From Musa acuminata AAA Group (Eukaryota; Streptophyta; Magnoliopsida; Zingiberales; Musaceae), in contig NC_088330.1 in assembly GCF_036884655.1 (NCBI RefSeq), positions 33,523,001 through 33,587,000 on the forward strand: a stretch of DNA of 64,000 bases, read 5' to 3'. Within the stretch, counting starts at the first letter, position 1; each line of letters begins with the position of its first letter. Positions 1-9,892 of this stretch are shown piece by piece. Position numbers and translations under genes: made by a program. The notes beneath the pieces are model-generated. The model was not told the origin of the DNA and ran no database searches. It saw nothing but the letters and a program-made list of their open reading frames with translations.

Positions 1-142
1 TCCTTAAGCAGATTTCAGCCTAACTTCAATGGTGAAGTCTCACTAAGTACCGTCCAATGGAAAATCGAATATCATCAAAAACAACACGAAAGATAAGCCA
101 AGACAGAACCATTTAAACTGCAGGCAAAGAAGATTGATTTAC

Positions 143-2544
143 CTTTAATTTTACTGGCCAAAAATAATGGTAGACTTCCACCACCATGGCCAACACATAA
201 TATCTTCATGCTTCTTTTCCCTGTAACTGCTCCAGAAAGATCATAACCGGAAGAAGCCAATGCAGTCAAACCAGTTGATACCATGCTCTTTAGATCTGGC
301 AAGAAAACACATTATTGACATCAAAAGTTGATCATGCTGATCACATAAAATCTAGGAGAAATGTCAAGGGAGATAGTTGAGGGCATTGATTAAATTTTAC
401 TAAACCAGACCCCTTTTCATGTTTATCTTTCGTGTTTTCTTTTGTCTGTCCATATGTTGCATTACAACATAAGGTTTCTGTAAACGTGTTGCAGTGGAGA
501 GGGCAAGTTCAGTGTCCTCATCATGAGCACAATTTAGGTTTATTCCAATACCTTACACTGCTAATAAGTCAAGTGAATAAAGGCATAAAAATGAAATCTC
601 AAAATAATAACACCAACTTTTAAAAATAGATATAGATTTCTCCATATGTACTCATCTTTATGACAGACTTGTCCTATTACAAAAAAGTAAATCAATGTAT
701 CAACAAGTCTTGATCATGAAAGTTATCCAACTTGCTGAAGAACTAAGAGTAGAAGCTTACAGAAATTTCAGAAAATATCTTGCATGATTATGTTGATTTA
801 CTTATGTACGAGTTAAGATATCCAAAAACTCCAACTACATCATGATTAACAAGAAATTGTCCATTTTTATCAGACAAATATTGGACAAAGTATGCAAAAT
901 TATTACAGTAAGCCCACTTCATGTTTAAGGAAAATGGCCAAATGAAACTTTTTTTCGATATAATTGTTCTGCCATTAAGTTTTACATTTAGAAGGGGCAC
1001 ATGAAACCCTTGACAAGGTTTGACGTACCGAAGCATACCACTCGGCACGAGTGATACGTACCAATCCGACAGAAGATCGGTATGGGCGGTACATCGATAC
1101 ACCCAAGTGTACCATGTGCTAGTATGCTAGGCACATATCGTACCGACAGCTGGTTGGTATATCGGTATGGATCAGTAATGCAAACCATGACCCTTAGGAT
1201 ATCTTAACAGTTAGAAGAACTATTACGAAATAAGAAACAAAAAGCTACATATGATTCCTAATAAGCAAATGTGGTTGAAAGAGTCGGTTGAGCCAAGTTG
1301 ACCAGTTCACCATTTGAACTAAAAGATACAAAGGGCTATTGCTTACAAATGTAATTAACTAAAAGCTACCAAGTTTCCAAATCTGTCAAAAGAACACATC
1401 AACTTACAGTATGACTGCTTGTAACATTAAGGCTGGAATCTTTACTGAAAAAAAAAAAGCCTTCAACGGAACATAAGAAATCAATTTTCTAGAGAAGTGA
1501 TTAACAGAAGAACATGAGAAAGTGAGCTAGGGAAATTACATGGTACAGCCAAACAATGTGGCTGCTGCATCAGAAATAGCGATGAAGGGTCTGAAGTTCT
1601 GTAAGCGGTCATAATTTTAGCTGTGCTTTGGCGAGTATTCTCATTAAAACGAAGTACACGCCACTGATAACCAAGAATCTTAAGCCTTCCATCATGTTCG
1701 GATTCTGGATGGAGTTTCTCATACCTTTGTTGAATTGATCTTTCTATAGCAGGCAATTGCTCTGCAGGCTACACAATAAACAAGACTTCTCAAGCAATGT
1801 AGGTTTATAGAAAAAGGGGGGAAAAGATGCATTATATGATGTTTTAAAGGATTATAAGTAGATAATAATACAAATACATTCCATAACTTTCAACACAATC
1901 AGGTAAAGCTTAATTGTCTACAATAAACTTGTATATTTCATAATTTCCTTGCAATTTTTTTTTTTTGCATAAGATAAGTGGCGAAGACGTTATTCTGAGT
2001 CCAAGACCTTACAATAAACAATCAAGATCTTTACCTGCTAAGCTAGCTAACATCTTACCTTGCACATTTTATAAACACTACAAAACATCCCTGCCAATTC
2101 CAATATCATTATAACGTAAGGAAGGTGATTCTCATTTGTGCATATGATACTTTGAAATTTGAACTTGCATAGAATATGAAGAAAAAGCACAACAAGCACT
2201 CAAACCTTGCAAAGTACAATATCCAAAAAACTCTGTGTTGGATTTTCAAGACTTGCGAAAATTTTCTATTGCAGAGGTAATTGGGATGCCACAAGAATGT
2301 AAAAGAACCCGAAAAAGTTATGGCAACTTATAGATATGAACCAGAATAGTCATTTAAACCATCTTGACAGAATCTAGTGCATGAAGTCACTTGTCTGATC
2401 AAACCACACTTATACGAAGATCATCGACAGTCTTACATTTGAATCTGTTTTTGAGGAAAGACTTATGTTTTAAGGTGTAATCAGAAAAAAGGAGGGGAAA
2501 AAGTCATTGTTTAACGACCGCGACAAAGAACTATCGTCTGGTGT

Positions 2545-2598
<54 letters not shown>

Positions 2599-2814
2599 CA
2601 GCACCGGTCGGGACGAAGGGTAGGCGACGACGGAGACGACGCCGTTTCCGTGATCCGAGACGGATCGAAAGACGGTATCGCCGCCGTCGCTCCACCATTC
2701 TGAGACGTAGGACCAGTCTCCCTCATCAGCCAGATGGCCACGGGCGGCAGCAGAAGTGGCGGAGGATAGCCACCGGATTCCCCTCCTACAATTCCTCCAC
2801 CGCGACCTCCACAT
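143..2814 (-). CDS. SAM-dependent methyltransferase-like protein, 5' part of gene (3 exons visible, continues beyond left edge)
   Basis: Exons on the minus strand are 2605-2814, 1540-1768 and 143-295. The frame is continuous across both junctions (phase 0, then a TAT codon split 1+2). Acceptors end in TAG and CAG; donors are GTGCTG, GTAATT and GTAAAT. The 197 visible residues begin with an Arg/Ser-rich stretch that could be an organelle transit peptide, then a segment ending in AYPSSRP, then YQWRVLRFN, and then ILCVGHGGGSLPLFLA. That last piece has the glycine-rich motif I pattern of Rossmann-type SAM-dependent methyltransferases and spermidine-synthase-like folds. The rest of the catalytic domain lies outside the window, so substrate and activity cannot be judged. 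The start at 2814 is the first in-frame ATG of the open exon. I am sure of a real gene and fairly sure of the superfamily; no specific name is justified. Confidence 0.8.
1015..1186. repeat. GGTAC-rich dispersed repeat, copy 1 (inside intron 2 of the methyltransferase-like gene)
   Basis: A compact 170-bp block is dense in GGTAC, CGTACC and CGGTAT words and differs sharply from the AT-rich intron around it. It opens with AAGGTTTG and closes with GCAAACC, so its ends form short inverted repeats. Similar sequence lies near 40.7 kb and, more weakly, 54.7 kb. It is probably a small non-autonomous element; class unknown. Confidence 0.55.
2549..2595. repeat. (GA)n microsatellite beside a splice donor
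   Basis: An almost perfect GA dinucleotide run of about 47 bp. Read on the minus strand it is a CT tract that starts about 8 nt downstream of the first 5' splice site of the methyltransferase-like gene, so it lies at the very start of intron 1. Open frames through it on both strands encode only dipeptide repeats and are not genes. Confidence 0.9.
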
Positions 2815-3429
2815 CTGCTCGTCGCGCGACGAAGATCGAGGAGATTCTCGATCGAAATCCCAAAAAACCCCTAAACCCTACCTCGGCGGCGGCGACATGA
2901 TTCCGCGGTTCCGCCACACCGCTACTACCCAAACCGCTTCATGACACCGTTTTACGGGACACCACAAGCGCGACGGAAGTCGCGACTACCCGTGAGAACG
3001 GACGACACCTTTAATGATCTAAAGTTAATATTGGAAATATTCATAATTTTCAGAACAAAAAGATTGCTCATTTGCAGACGGATGAATTAGTAATATTTTT
3101 ATCAAAAAAATAAATATCAATAATGGAAATGATGACATCTGGACTAAAAGATTGTTAATTATGATCGAGTTCGAATGACTGTAATCGATGGGATCATGGA
3201 TCAGATTGTGATTAGGCGAGTGAGTTGATATTGATATTAGACGAGTTAGAAAAATGAATAGCGTTGGTGAAGGGATCATCCTATTTAGAGATATTGATAA
3301 GTGGAAGGAGCTTTTTTGGCTACGAGGTGAAGGTGTCTGATCCGTGAACGACATTGGGATGATTTTGCCTCGTGCCAATTTATGTGTATGATTTTGCCTA
3401 GTGCCAATTTATTTGTTACACAGGTCGAT
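2815..3429. other. 5' flank of the methyltransferase-like gene; no other gene seen
   Basis: This stretch holds the presumed 5' UTR and promoter of the minus-strand gene. It is GC-rich to about 3000 and AT-rich beyond. A telo-box word occurs at 2873-2880. I see no clear TATA box and no coding potential. Confidence 0.5.
2873..2880 (+). promoter_or_regulatory. Telo-box-like motif (AAACCCTA) upstream of the methyltransferase-like start codon
   Basis: AAACCCTA lies about 60 bp upstream of the start codon at 2814, inside a longer CTAAACCC run. Telo-boxes near start sites are common in plant housekeeping and translation genes and work in either orientation. Location supports a role; function is inference. 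Confidence 0.35.
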
Positions 3430-4395
3430 ACCTAATTAGGATTCTAAGTCATCAGTCTCAAAATAATGTCAGTGTGTTCGAACGTATCTCATATCAACAA
3501 CGATTGATAATGATCGTCTTATATTATTAAGATCAATAACTGTCTCATCTTATCAAGATCAGATATCAAAATGATCATATGATTAACTTGATCTTATCCC
3601 AAGCCAACCAATAAGAAGGTATAGGGATCAGGTATAAAAAGAAACTCATCAGCTCACGTTGAGAGGGGGCTCTCTACACACTAACTCAGTCATACAGCTC
3701 ACGCTATTATATTCTCCCCTTCGTTGACTTAAGCATTGGAGGGGCCACGCCGGGTAACCCTCGATGTCGGCCTGTGTAGGATCATCGATCACCCGAAGAC
3801 ATTCGAACGTCTTTCGATCGAGGAGCCTATGAGGTCTCACCTCATAAAGTCTCCCACATCAACTAAGAAGAGGCACTTGGATATGAGCCTACACCTTTGG
3901 CAGTGGATCAATCGAACCAACTCATCGGTTGATAGTACTCATGACATCATTATTCTAGTGCTATAAGGAGGGGTCAAACGTCGCAGGCACATCCTTCCAG
4001 CGAACGGTCAAGCAAAGAGATGTTACCTCCAGTCCCAAGCCCTCTTGGGAAGAGAAGGCACGTACCATATTTCAACAAAATGATGCCCCCACCTCAGCCC
4101 AAGCACTAGGGCTCTACTGGCACCTACTTAACGATCCAAGGCTCTTCCCCCCCTTGATTAGAGATAAGGGGCACTTCTCCCTTAGTTAATTTAACCTATA
4201 ACCCTGGCGCAACGACTCGTCCTCGGATCACCGATAACACCTCTTATTCCCAAAGTCCAACCAAGGAGTTCACACCTCATCTTTCAAGGATCTCTTCAGC
4301 CAAGAGGGACGAGTGGCCCTTCACTGCACCTTCCGACGGTGGAGTGCAGCATACCGCCAAGACGCGCCATAGCTCTATCAGAGTCTGAGGTAATT
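3430..4395 (+). mobile_element. Decayed Ty3/gypsy-type LTR and adjoining internal sequence
   Basis: A TATAAAAA box at 3633-3640 is followed about 100 bp later by ACTTAAGCATTGGAGGGGCC and, after 50 bp, CCTGTGTAGG. This layout (TATA, a GGAGGGGCC word, then a CCTGTGT word) also occurs at 25.65-25.79 kb in the same orientation and is typical of plant gypsy LTR promoter/R regions. Short open frames are fragmentary and unlike host genes. Outer limits are uncertain because no TSD or paired LTR was found. Confidence 0.45.
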
Positions 4396-5705
4396 TTTAT
4401 ATCTAGTTTCACTAAATAGAGAGTTGGTCAGTTTTTCATGAAGGCAAGGCTTTTGTCAGAGTGTGAGTCAATTTTTATAGAGAGTCATCTTTACTAACCC
4501 TAATGGATCATATCATATTAGGTATTGGATCTCCATCTAATTACCTTATCATATTAGATATTGGATCTCCATCCAAGTATCCCTAGCTTAATAAAAATTA
4601 GATCTCTATCTAATTATCCACTCTAAGCTCTTATTAGATTTTATCCAATGGATCCAATAAAATATGGGCTTATTGGATATCACATATTCAATCCTCTATT
4701 TGTTGCGTCATCCACCATATGTGTGTGATCCTCTAGGCCCAATACCGAGCTGATCGTGAGTTGTACCTGTCATAACTTTTTCTAACTTACAACTCCTTAT
4801 GATTTAGTGAATTATCTTCTCATAATAATTTACTCAACTCATCGACTATGGATGTACTAGGTCACTACGCCACAGTCCCTAAACGGTATAGGGGGATCTA
4901 ATTCATTGAACATATATGCCTTTAGTTACCATGTATCTATAGTCCCTCATCCACCTAATATCTCAAAGATTGTATACCGGACATGATGTTATCAAGTCCA
5001 TACGAAATCTACTCGAGCCTCGCTCTAATCGGATTCTCTCGGAGAACTTCTCTCTCAATCTGAATGACCATAACTAGTGATTTGCTTGAGCGAGAATACA
5101 CAAGACATTTCTCTCATGACACTGAGTATGAATGATCTTCTATTGATACTCAATTACCCTCGTAAGGTTGGCTACCACTCTCGATAACCGACTATATTAG
5201 ATCTAGAACTTCCAAACCTATAAGTCTAGTATCAAAAAGTGGAGTACTTATAAAGAGCATTATTGGTGTCTCAGGTCTATGGACTAAATACACAATTGAA
5301 ACCACGAAACTGCTGTCTAACAATGAGGTATTATTAACCATCCAATATTCTATTAACGGATCATTCGGTGAACTCATTCTCCGATGATCACCTGCACTAT
5401 ATCCCTAGAGTCCCAACACAAGCAGCTATGAGACTAGCTACCTCCATCATATGGATGGATATATAATACATCAATCTCTCTAATTATCTCGATATCCATC
5501 TCAAGTAACCTATGACCAGGAATATTTAGGGTCTGTGTTTATAAGCGAATTTGTCTCATTATCATGATCTCATAATAATCCAATTTCTATTGCATAGATC
5601 CAAAGATATTATAATATATTTATTATCCAATATAAAGTGGAAATATTACTAGAATAGTTTCACTTTATATTATAATATATTTATCATTCAATTAGTCACC
5701 TGTGG
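4396..5705 (-). mobile_element. Old antisense copia-type LTR (solo or truncated), related to the LTRs at 7.7 and 13.4 kb
   Basis: Read on the minus strand, this block follows the intact copia LTR in order. It includes the segment around CACTAGGGATATAGTACAGG, the one encoding PLFDTRLIGL in a chance frame, and the AATCGGATT/GAGAATCC region. Near 4470 a TATA-like CTATAAAAAT sits beside a CCCTAAT match to the LTR's ATTAGGG. Divergence is large, far above that between the two intact LTRs, so this is an older relative in opposite orientation. No internal copia domain lies beside it. Ends are approximate. Confidence 0.65.
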
Positions 5706-5732
5706 TGACCAGTTGGCGAGATGAGATTGGTT

Positions 5733-5865
5733 ACCAGAATATTACCTATCATTTGTCCCCCCTCCCCCCCCCCCTCCCCCTCTCCTCCCCAAAAGTGTAC
5801 CAGAATATTACCTATCATTTGTCCCCCCTCCCCCCCCCCCTTCCCCCTCTCCTCCCCAAAAGTGT
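5733..5865. repeat. Two tandem copies of a 66-bp unit with C-rich core
   Basis: The unit starts with ACCAGAATATTACCTATCAT at 5733 and again at 5799, followed by a run of C, a CCCCTCTCCTCCCC stretch and AAAAGTGT. The copies are nearly identical, so the duplication is recent relative to its surroundings. The ACCAGAATATT word recurs alone near 16972. Confidence 0.9.
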
Positions 5866-5944
5866 GCTTTAGAGCACTTGCAAAAGGGTTTGAAGCACGT
5901 TGTTCAACCCATTTGATACGAGAACATTCGAGATCTCATCTTGT

Positions 5945-6655
5945 AGGTCAAGCTTTCCTGATTCAAGTGTCTCGGACATATTAGCTTTATACTACTGTCG
6001 TAGCAGATTAGTTTTGGCGTGGGTCAAATTTTCTTGACTCACATCTCGGGCACATTTAACCCAACGTCTCTGTTATAGTAGATTTAGTGTGGGTTGAAAT
6101 TTCTCGACTCATGCCTTATGCATATTTGGCCTGACATATCCGTCGTAGAGAATTTGATGTGGGTCATATTTTTTTTGGCTCATACACCTCAAACACATTT
6201 GGCCTAATGTCTCAATTATAGCGGATTTGGTGCTAGTCGAATTTTTCTAACTCACATGCTTTAGGCACATTTAGTCTCGCATCTCCACTGTAGCGGATTT
6301 GGCATAGGTGGGATTTTTTTGACTCATATGCCTTTGGCACATTTAGCCCAACGTCTTTGCCGTAGCGGATTTAGAGCAAGTTGAATTTTTTCAGCTCACA
6401 CGCCTTAGGCACATTTGACCCGACATCTTAGTTATAGCGGATTTAGTGTATCAGATTTTCCTGACTCACACGGCTTGGGCACGTTTAGCCCAGCATCTCT
6501 ACCATAGTAGATTTGGCGTGAGTCAAAATTTTCTGATTAACACAACTCGGGCACATTTGGCCTAGTGTCTCCGCCATACCAGCTTTAGCGTGAATCAAAT
6601 TTTCCTTACTTACACACCTCGGGCACATTTGTCCCGGTGTCTCTACCATAGTGAG
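5945..6655. repeat. Minisatellite array, about 72-bp period, about ten units
   Basis: A CACATTT-like landmark recurs at 5976, 6051, 6121, 6194, 6266, 6338, 6410, 6480, 6552 and 6624, a spacing of 70-75 bp. Each unit also carries a TAGCGGATTT-like word and a GACTCACAC-like word. Units differ at many positions, so the array is old. It lies in decayed retrotransposon sequence and has no sustained coding frame. Confidence 0.85.
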
Positions 6656-7045
6656 TCTCAAGCTTCCACCATATCGAGTCTTCTTCCCTTCTCACTATAG
6701 CAGATCTCGAACTTTCGTCGTAGCGGGCCTTCTTCCCTTCTCCGTCGTAGTAGATCTTGAACTTCCATCGTAGCAAGCCTTCTTCCTTCTCCATCGTAGT
6801 AGATCTCAAGCTTCCACTATAGCGGGCCTTCTTCCCTTCTTTGCCATAGTGGATCTTAGGCTTCCACGTCCTTCCTTTTTCTACCATAGTGGAACTTGAG
6901 CTTCCTATGTAGCAGGCTTTCCTTCCTTCTCTACCGTGGTGGATCTCAAGCTTCAGCCATAGAAGGTCTTGGTCCCTTCTCCTCCATAGCAGACCTTCAC
7001 CTTCTCTCCACCATGGCAGGCCTCCACCTTTCCTCCATGGTAGAT
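6656..7045. repeat. Second minisatellite array, about 50-bp period
   Basis: The word TAGATCT/TGGATCT recurs near 6701, 6751, 6800, 6850, 6890 and 6940, each followed by CTTCCA and a CTTCTCC-type tract. The minus-strand open frame through it (6606-7058) only translates these repeats into a Lys/Gly/Tyr-rich peptide and is not taken as a gene. The array abuts the 72-bp array and shares a GCCGTAGCGG-like core, so one may derive from the other. Confidence 0.75.
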
Positions 7046-7059
7046 TTTGGAGCCTCACT

Positions 7060-7718
7060 CTAGTGTGGCTAATTTCATGGCTTGTTCATGGAGGTAGTAG
7101 ATCCACATAAGCTAACGTCCTACGGTGGGCTTGGGAAAGAAGGTGGTGAGGCTATGGTCGATACAGGACTTCACGGATGACTATGGGGTCACCGTCGAGA
7201 CCGAACAAGGCTCTACAACACCCGACACAAAGCCCGACCCCTTCTTTAGGTGGTGCAGGCACATACCTAAAGACAATTTGTGCTACAGTTGAAGATTAAA
7301 AATGAAAGTAGAGCAAAGAAGGGGAGGTTCGGGTTGTACCCTGAGGGGTTGGGCTAAGGCTTTCATCGACCAACCAGTACTCATCCATCTTCCTCACCAC
7401 CTCGTAGGATGAAAGAATCTCCCTTAAGCAATGCACATGATTTTTCTCCTCGTCTGACATGAAAGGGGGGTGTTATCAATAGTGCATACTGACAAGACGA
7501 GGGTGAATCCCCATTCATGGCTGACACTCATGAAAAAGTAGAATTCCCTCCGGCCTTTGTTGTTTGAAGGGGCACTTCCCACCTTGAAGCCTCCTCGGGT
7601 GATCTAATAGTATATACTATATCTCTTACATAACCAAAAGCAGGAGGTGAAGAGAGTGTGAGATGATATAATGTCGAGGCAACACTTCTCGATGAATGCT
7701 ATGAGATAGTGCTATGAG
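7060..7718. other. Decayed retrotransposon-like sequence left of the copia insertion
   Basis: No gene is seen. A segment near 7130-7180 (GGGAAAGAAGGTGGTGAGG and what follows) recurs near 15545-15590, on the other side of the copia element. Both flanks therefore belong to the same older repeat family, possibly the same older element. Confidence 0.5.
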
Positions 7719-7723
7719 TTAGG

Positions 7724-9218
7724 TGCTAGTCATAGGTGCCCAGCAAGCCAATCACGTGAGTGATGGCACGTGTGACTTGATACATAATCTTTTTGCTTAT
7801 TATATTTTGGCGTATATCACTTTATAACTATTGCATAAATGCATACATATATTGTGATGTCCTTGGATTTGTGCAATGGGAATCGGATCGTGATGAGATC
7901 ACGATAATAAGATCGATTCACCTTTAAACACATATCCTAAATAATCCCGGTCATAGGTTACTCGAGAGGGACATCGTGATAACCGGATAGACTGGTGTGC
8001 TGTATACCCGTCCATATGATGGATGCAGCTGGTCTCATAGCTGCTCGTGTAGGGACACTAGGGATATAGTACAGGTGCTCATTGGAGAATGAGTTCACTG
8101 ATTGATCCGCTTACGGAATGCTGGATGGTTGATGATGCCTTATTGTCAGACAGCGATTCCGTAGTCCTAGTGGTGTATCTGGTCCTTAGACTTGAGACAC
8201 CAAGGATGTCCTGTATGAGTTCTCCACTCTTTGATACCAGACTTATAGGTTTGGCTGTTCCCAGATCTAGTACAGCTGGTCATTGGGAGTGGTAGTCGAC
8301 CTTACGAGAGTTATTGAGTGTCAATAGAGGATCATCCACTCTCGGCGTCATGAGAGGAATATCCTATGTGTTCTTGCTCAGACAAATCCCTGACCAGGGT
8401 CATTCGGGTTGAGAGAGAAAGAGTTCTCCGGGAGAATCCGATTAGAGCGAAACTCGAGTAGAAACCGTATGGGTCTGACAGCACCATGCTCGATATACGG
8501 TCTCTGGGATATTAGATGGATGAGGGACTATAGGTACATGGTAACTGAGGACAGACAGGTCCAATGGATTGGATTCCCCTGTATCGTCTGGGGACTACGA
8601 CGTAGTAGCCTAGTACGTCCGTAGTCGATGAGTCGAGTGAATTATTACAGAGATAATAATTCACTGAGTTAGAAGGAGTTCTGACAGGTATGACTCACGG
8701 CCAGCTCGATATTGGGCCTAGAGGGTCACACACATATGGTAGGCATTACGATGAGTAGAGGTTCGGATATGAGATATCCGACGGAGCCCTTGTCTTATTG
8801 GATGCAGATCCAATACCCACTAGGGAAGGTCCCATTAGGGTTTGACACGAGATCTCTATAAATAGGAGGGATTCACAGCCTCATAAGCAAGAGTCTTTGC
8901 TTGCCTTTCCTATTCTCCTCTCCCTCTCCACCTCAGAGCAGGCCTGGAGTTTTGAGGAGCGTCGTCGCAACCCTGCTGTGTGGATCACCGCTAGAGAGGA
9001 GGACGCTTGACCTCCTTCACCCTCTCCTAAGGATCTGCAAGGAAACAGGGATATACGATCTCCCTAGGTAACACAATCTACTCTATACGCAGTTTTGAGT
9101 TTCGTGGATTTTGCGCACCAATCTTCGCACGACGACGAACATCTTTTTGGGAATCGGGGATTTTGTTTTCTTGTTCTTCCGCTGCGCATATGATGTCGCC
9201 CCCAATAATTTCCCAACA
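7724..9218 (+). repeat. Left LTR of the copia element
   Basis: It starts TGCTAGTCATAGG and ends TTTCCCAACA, with a TATA box (CTATAAATAG) at about 8857-8866 and a CT-rich stretch after it that suits a transcription start. Chance open frames at 8089-8295 and 8409-8624 repeat exactly or nearly in the right LTR and are not genes. Confidence 0.95.
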
Positions 9219-9219
9219 G

Positions 9220-9231
9220 TGGTATCAGAGC
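9220..9231 (+). promoter_or_regulatory. Primer binding site (initiator tRNA-Met type)
   Basis: TGGTATCAGAGC begins two bases after the left LTR. It is the standard plant copia PBS, complementary to the 3' end of initiator tRNA-Met. Confidence 0.95.
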
Positions 9232-9315
9232 CAGGTTGTTCGTGCGAATGATTGGTTTTGAACTACGTGTATTGTGTTTAGGAAGAATTTTGACGTCAAA
9301 ATCGTTGACGCAAAA

Positions 9316-9790
9316 GCGAAGAAGGGCAGCAACAGTTGCTGCCCTCGATCTGCATGCCTGCAGCCACCTGCAGCGGCAGCCGCAGCCGCAGCCAGGCAGC
9401 ACAGCGCCGGCGCATGCGCAAGCGCTGTGCCTGCAGCAGCCGGCCGGCGGTCTGCTTGCAGCAGGCTTGCTGCTGGCGGGGATGGCAACCCACGGGCAGA
9501 GGCGCCGCAGGGCAGCGGCGCCTGCCGCCGAAAGGAAGCGGCGCCTGCCGCCGCAGGGCAGCGACGCGCGACGCCTGCCGCCGCTGCTCCCGCGGGCGAA
9601 ACCCCCCCCCACAGGGGCGGCCGCCCGGCGATACAGCACCGCCTCCGGAGGCAGCGGCGCCCGAAGGGGGCGCCCACCCGCAGCGGCATCGCCGCCAGCG
9701 GGCGTGCCGCCTGCAGGCGAGGGCAGTGCCCTCGCCCCGCCGCACAGGCCGCCGCCAGGGTGGCGGCGGCGGCAGCAGCGAAAGGAGGAA
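9316..9790 (+). other. GC-rich leader of the copia element between PBS and the gag remnant
   Basis: About 475 bp of very GC-rich sequence built from GCAGC, GCCGC and GCGCCTGCC words. GCGGCGCCTGCCGCCG occurs twice about 23 bp apart and again in shorter forms, giving strong hairpin potential. All six frames stay open only because GC-rich DNA has few stops; their Ala/Arg/Pro-rich products resemble no protein I know. It sits where an untranslated leader and the gag N-terminus would be. Confidence 0.8.
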
Positions 9791-9892
9791 AGGGCATTAG
9801 GGTTTTCAGGGAAAAAAGACAGTTTTGCCCCTCGGAATTTGAGAAATTCCAGTTTCTATCTTTTGTCCAAATTACGAAAATACCCTTAGGAA

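Noticed and set aside
2541..2900. Plus-strand 119-residue frame beginning in the GA repeat
   Set aside because: It starts with an Arg-Glu dipeptide run and lies opposite exon 1 of the methyltransferase-like gene.
5945..6655. Regularly spaced repeats considered as a CRISPR-like array
   Set aside because: The whole unit is repeated with drift, with no constant repeat and unique spacers, and the setting is a plant retroelement.
6606..7058. 150-residue minus-strand frame
   Set aside because: Its sequence is just the translation of the 50-bp tandem array, with no start context or homologue.
8089..8624. Frames repeated at 13809-14344
   Set aside because: They are chance frames inside the two LTRs of the copia element.
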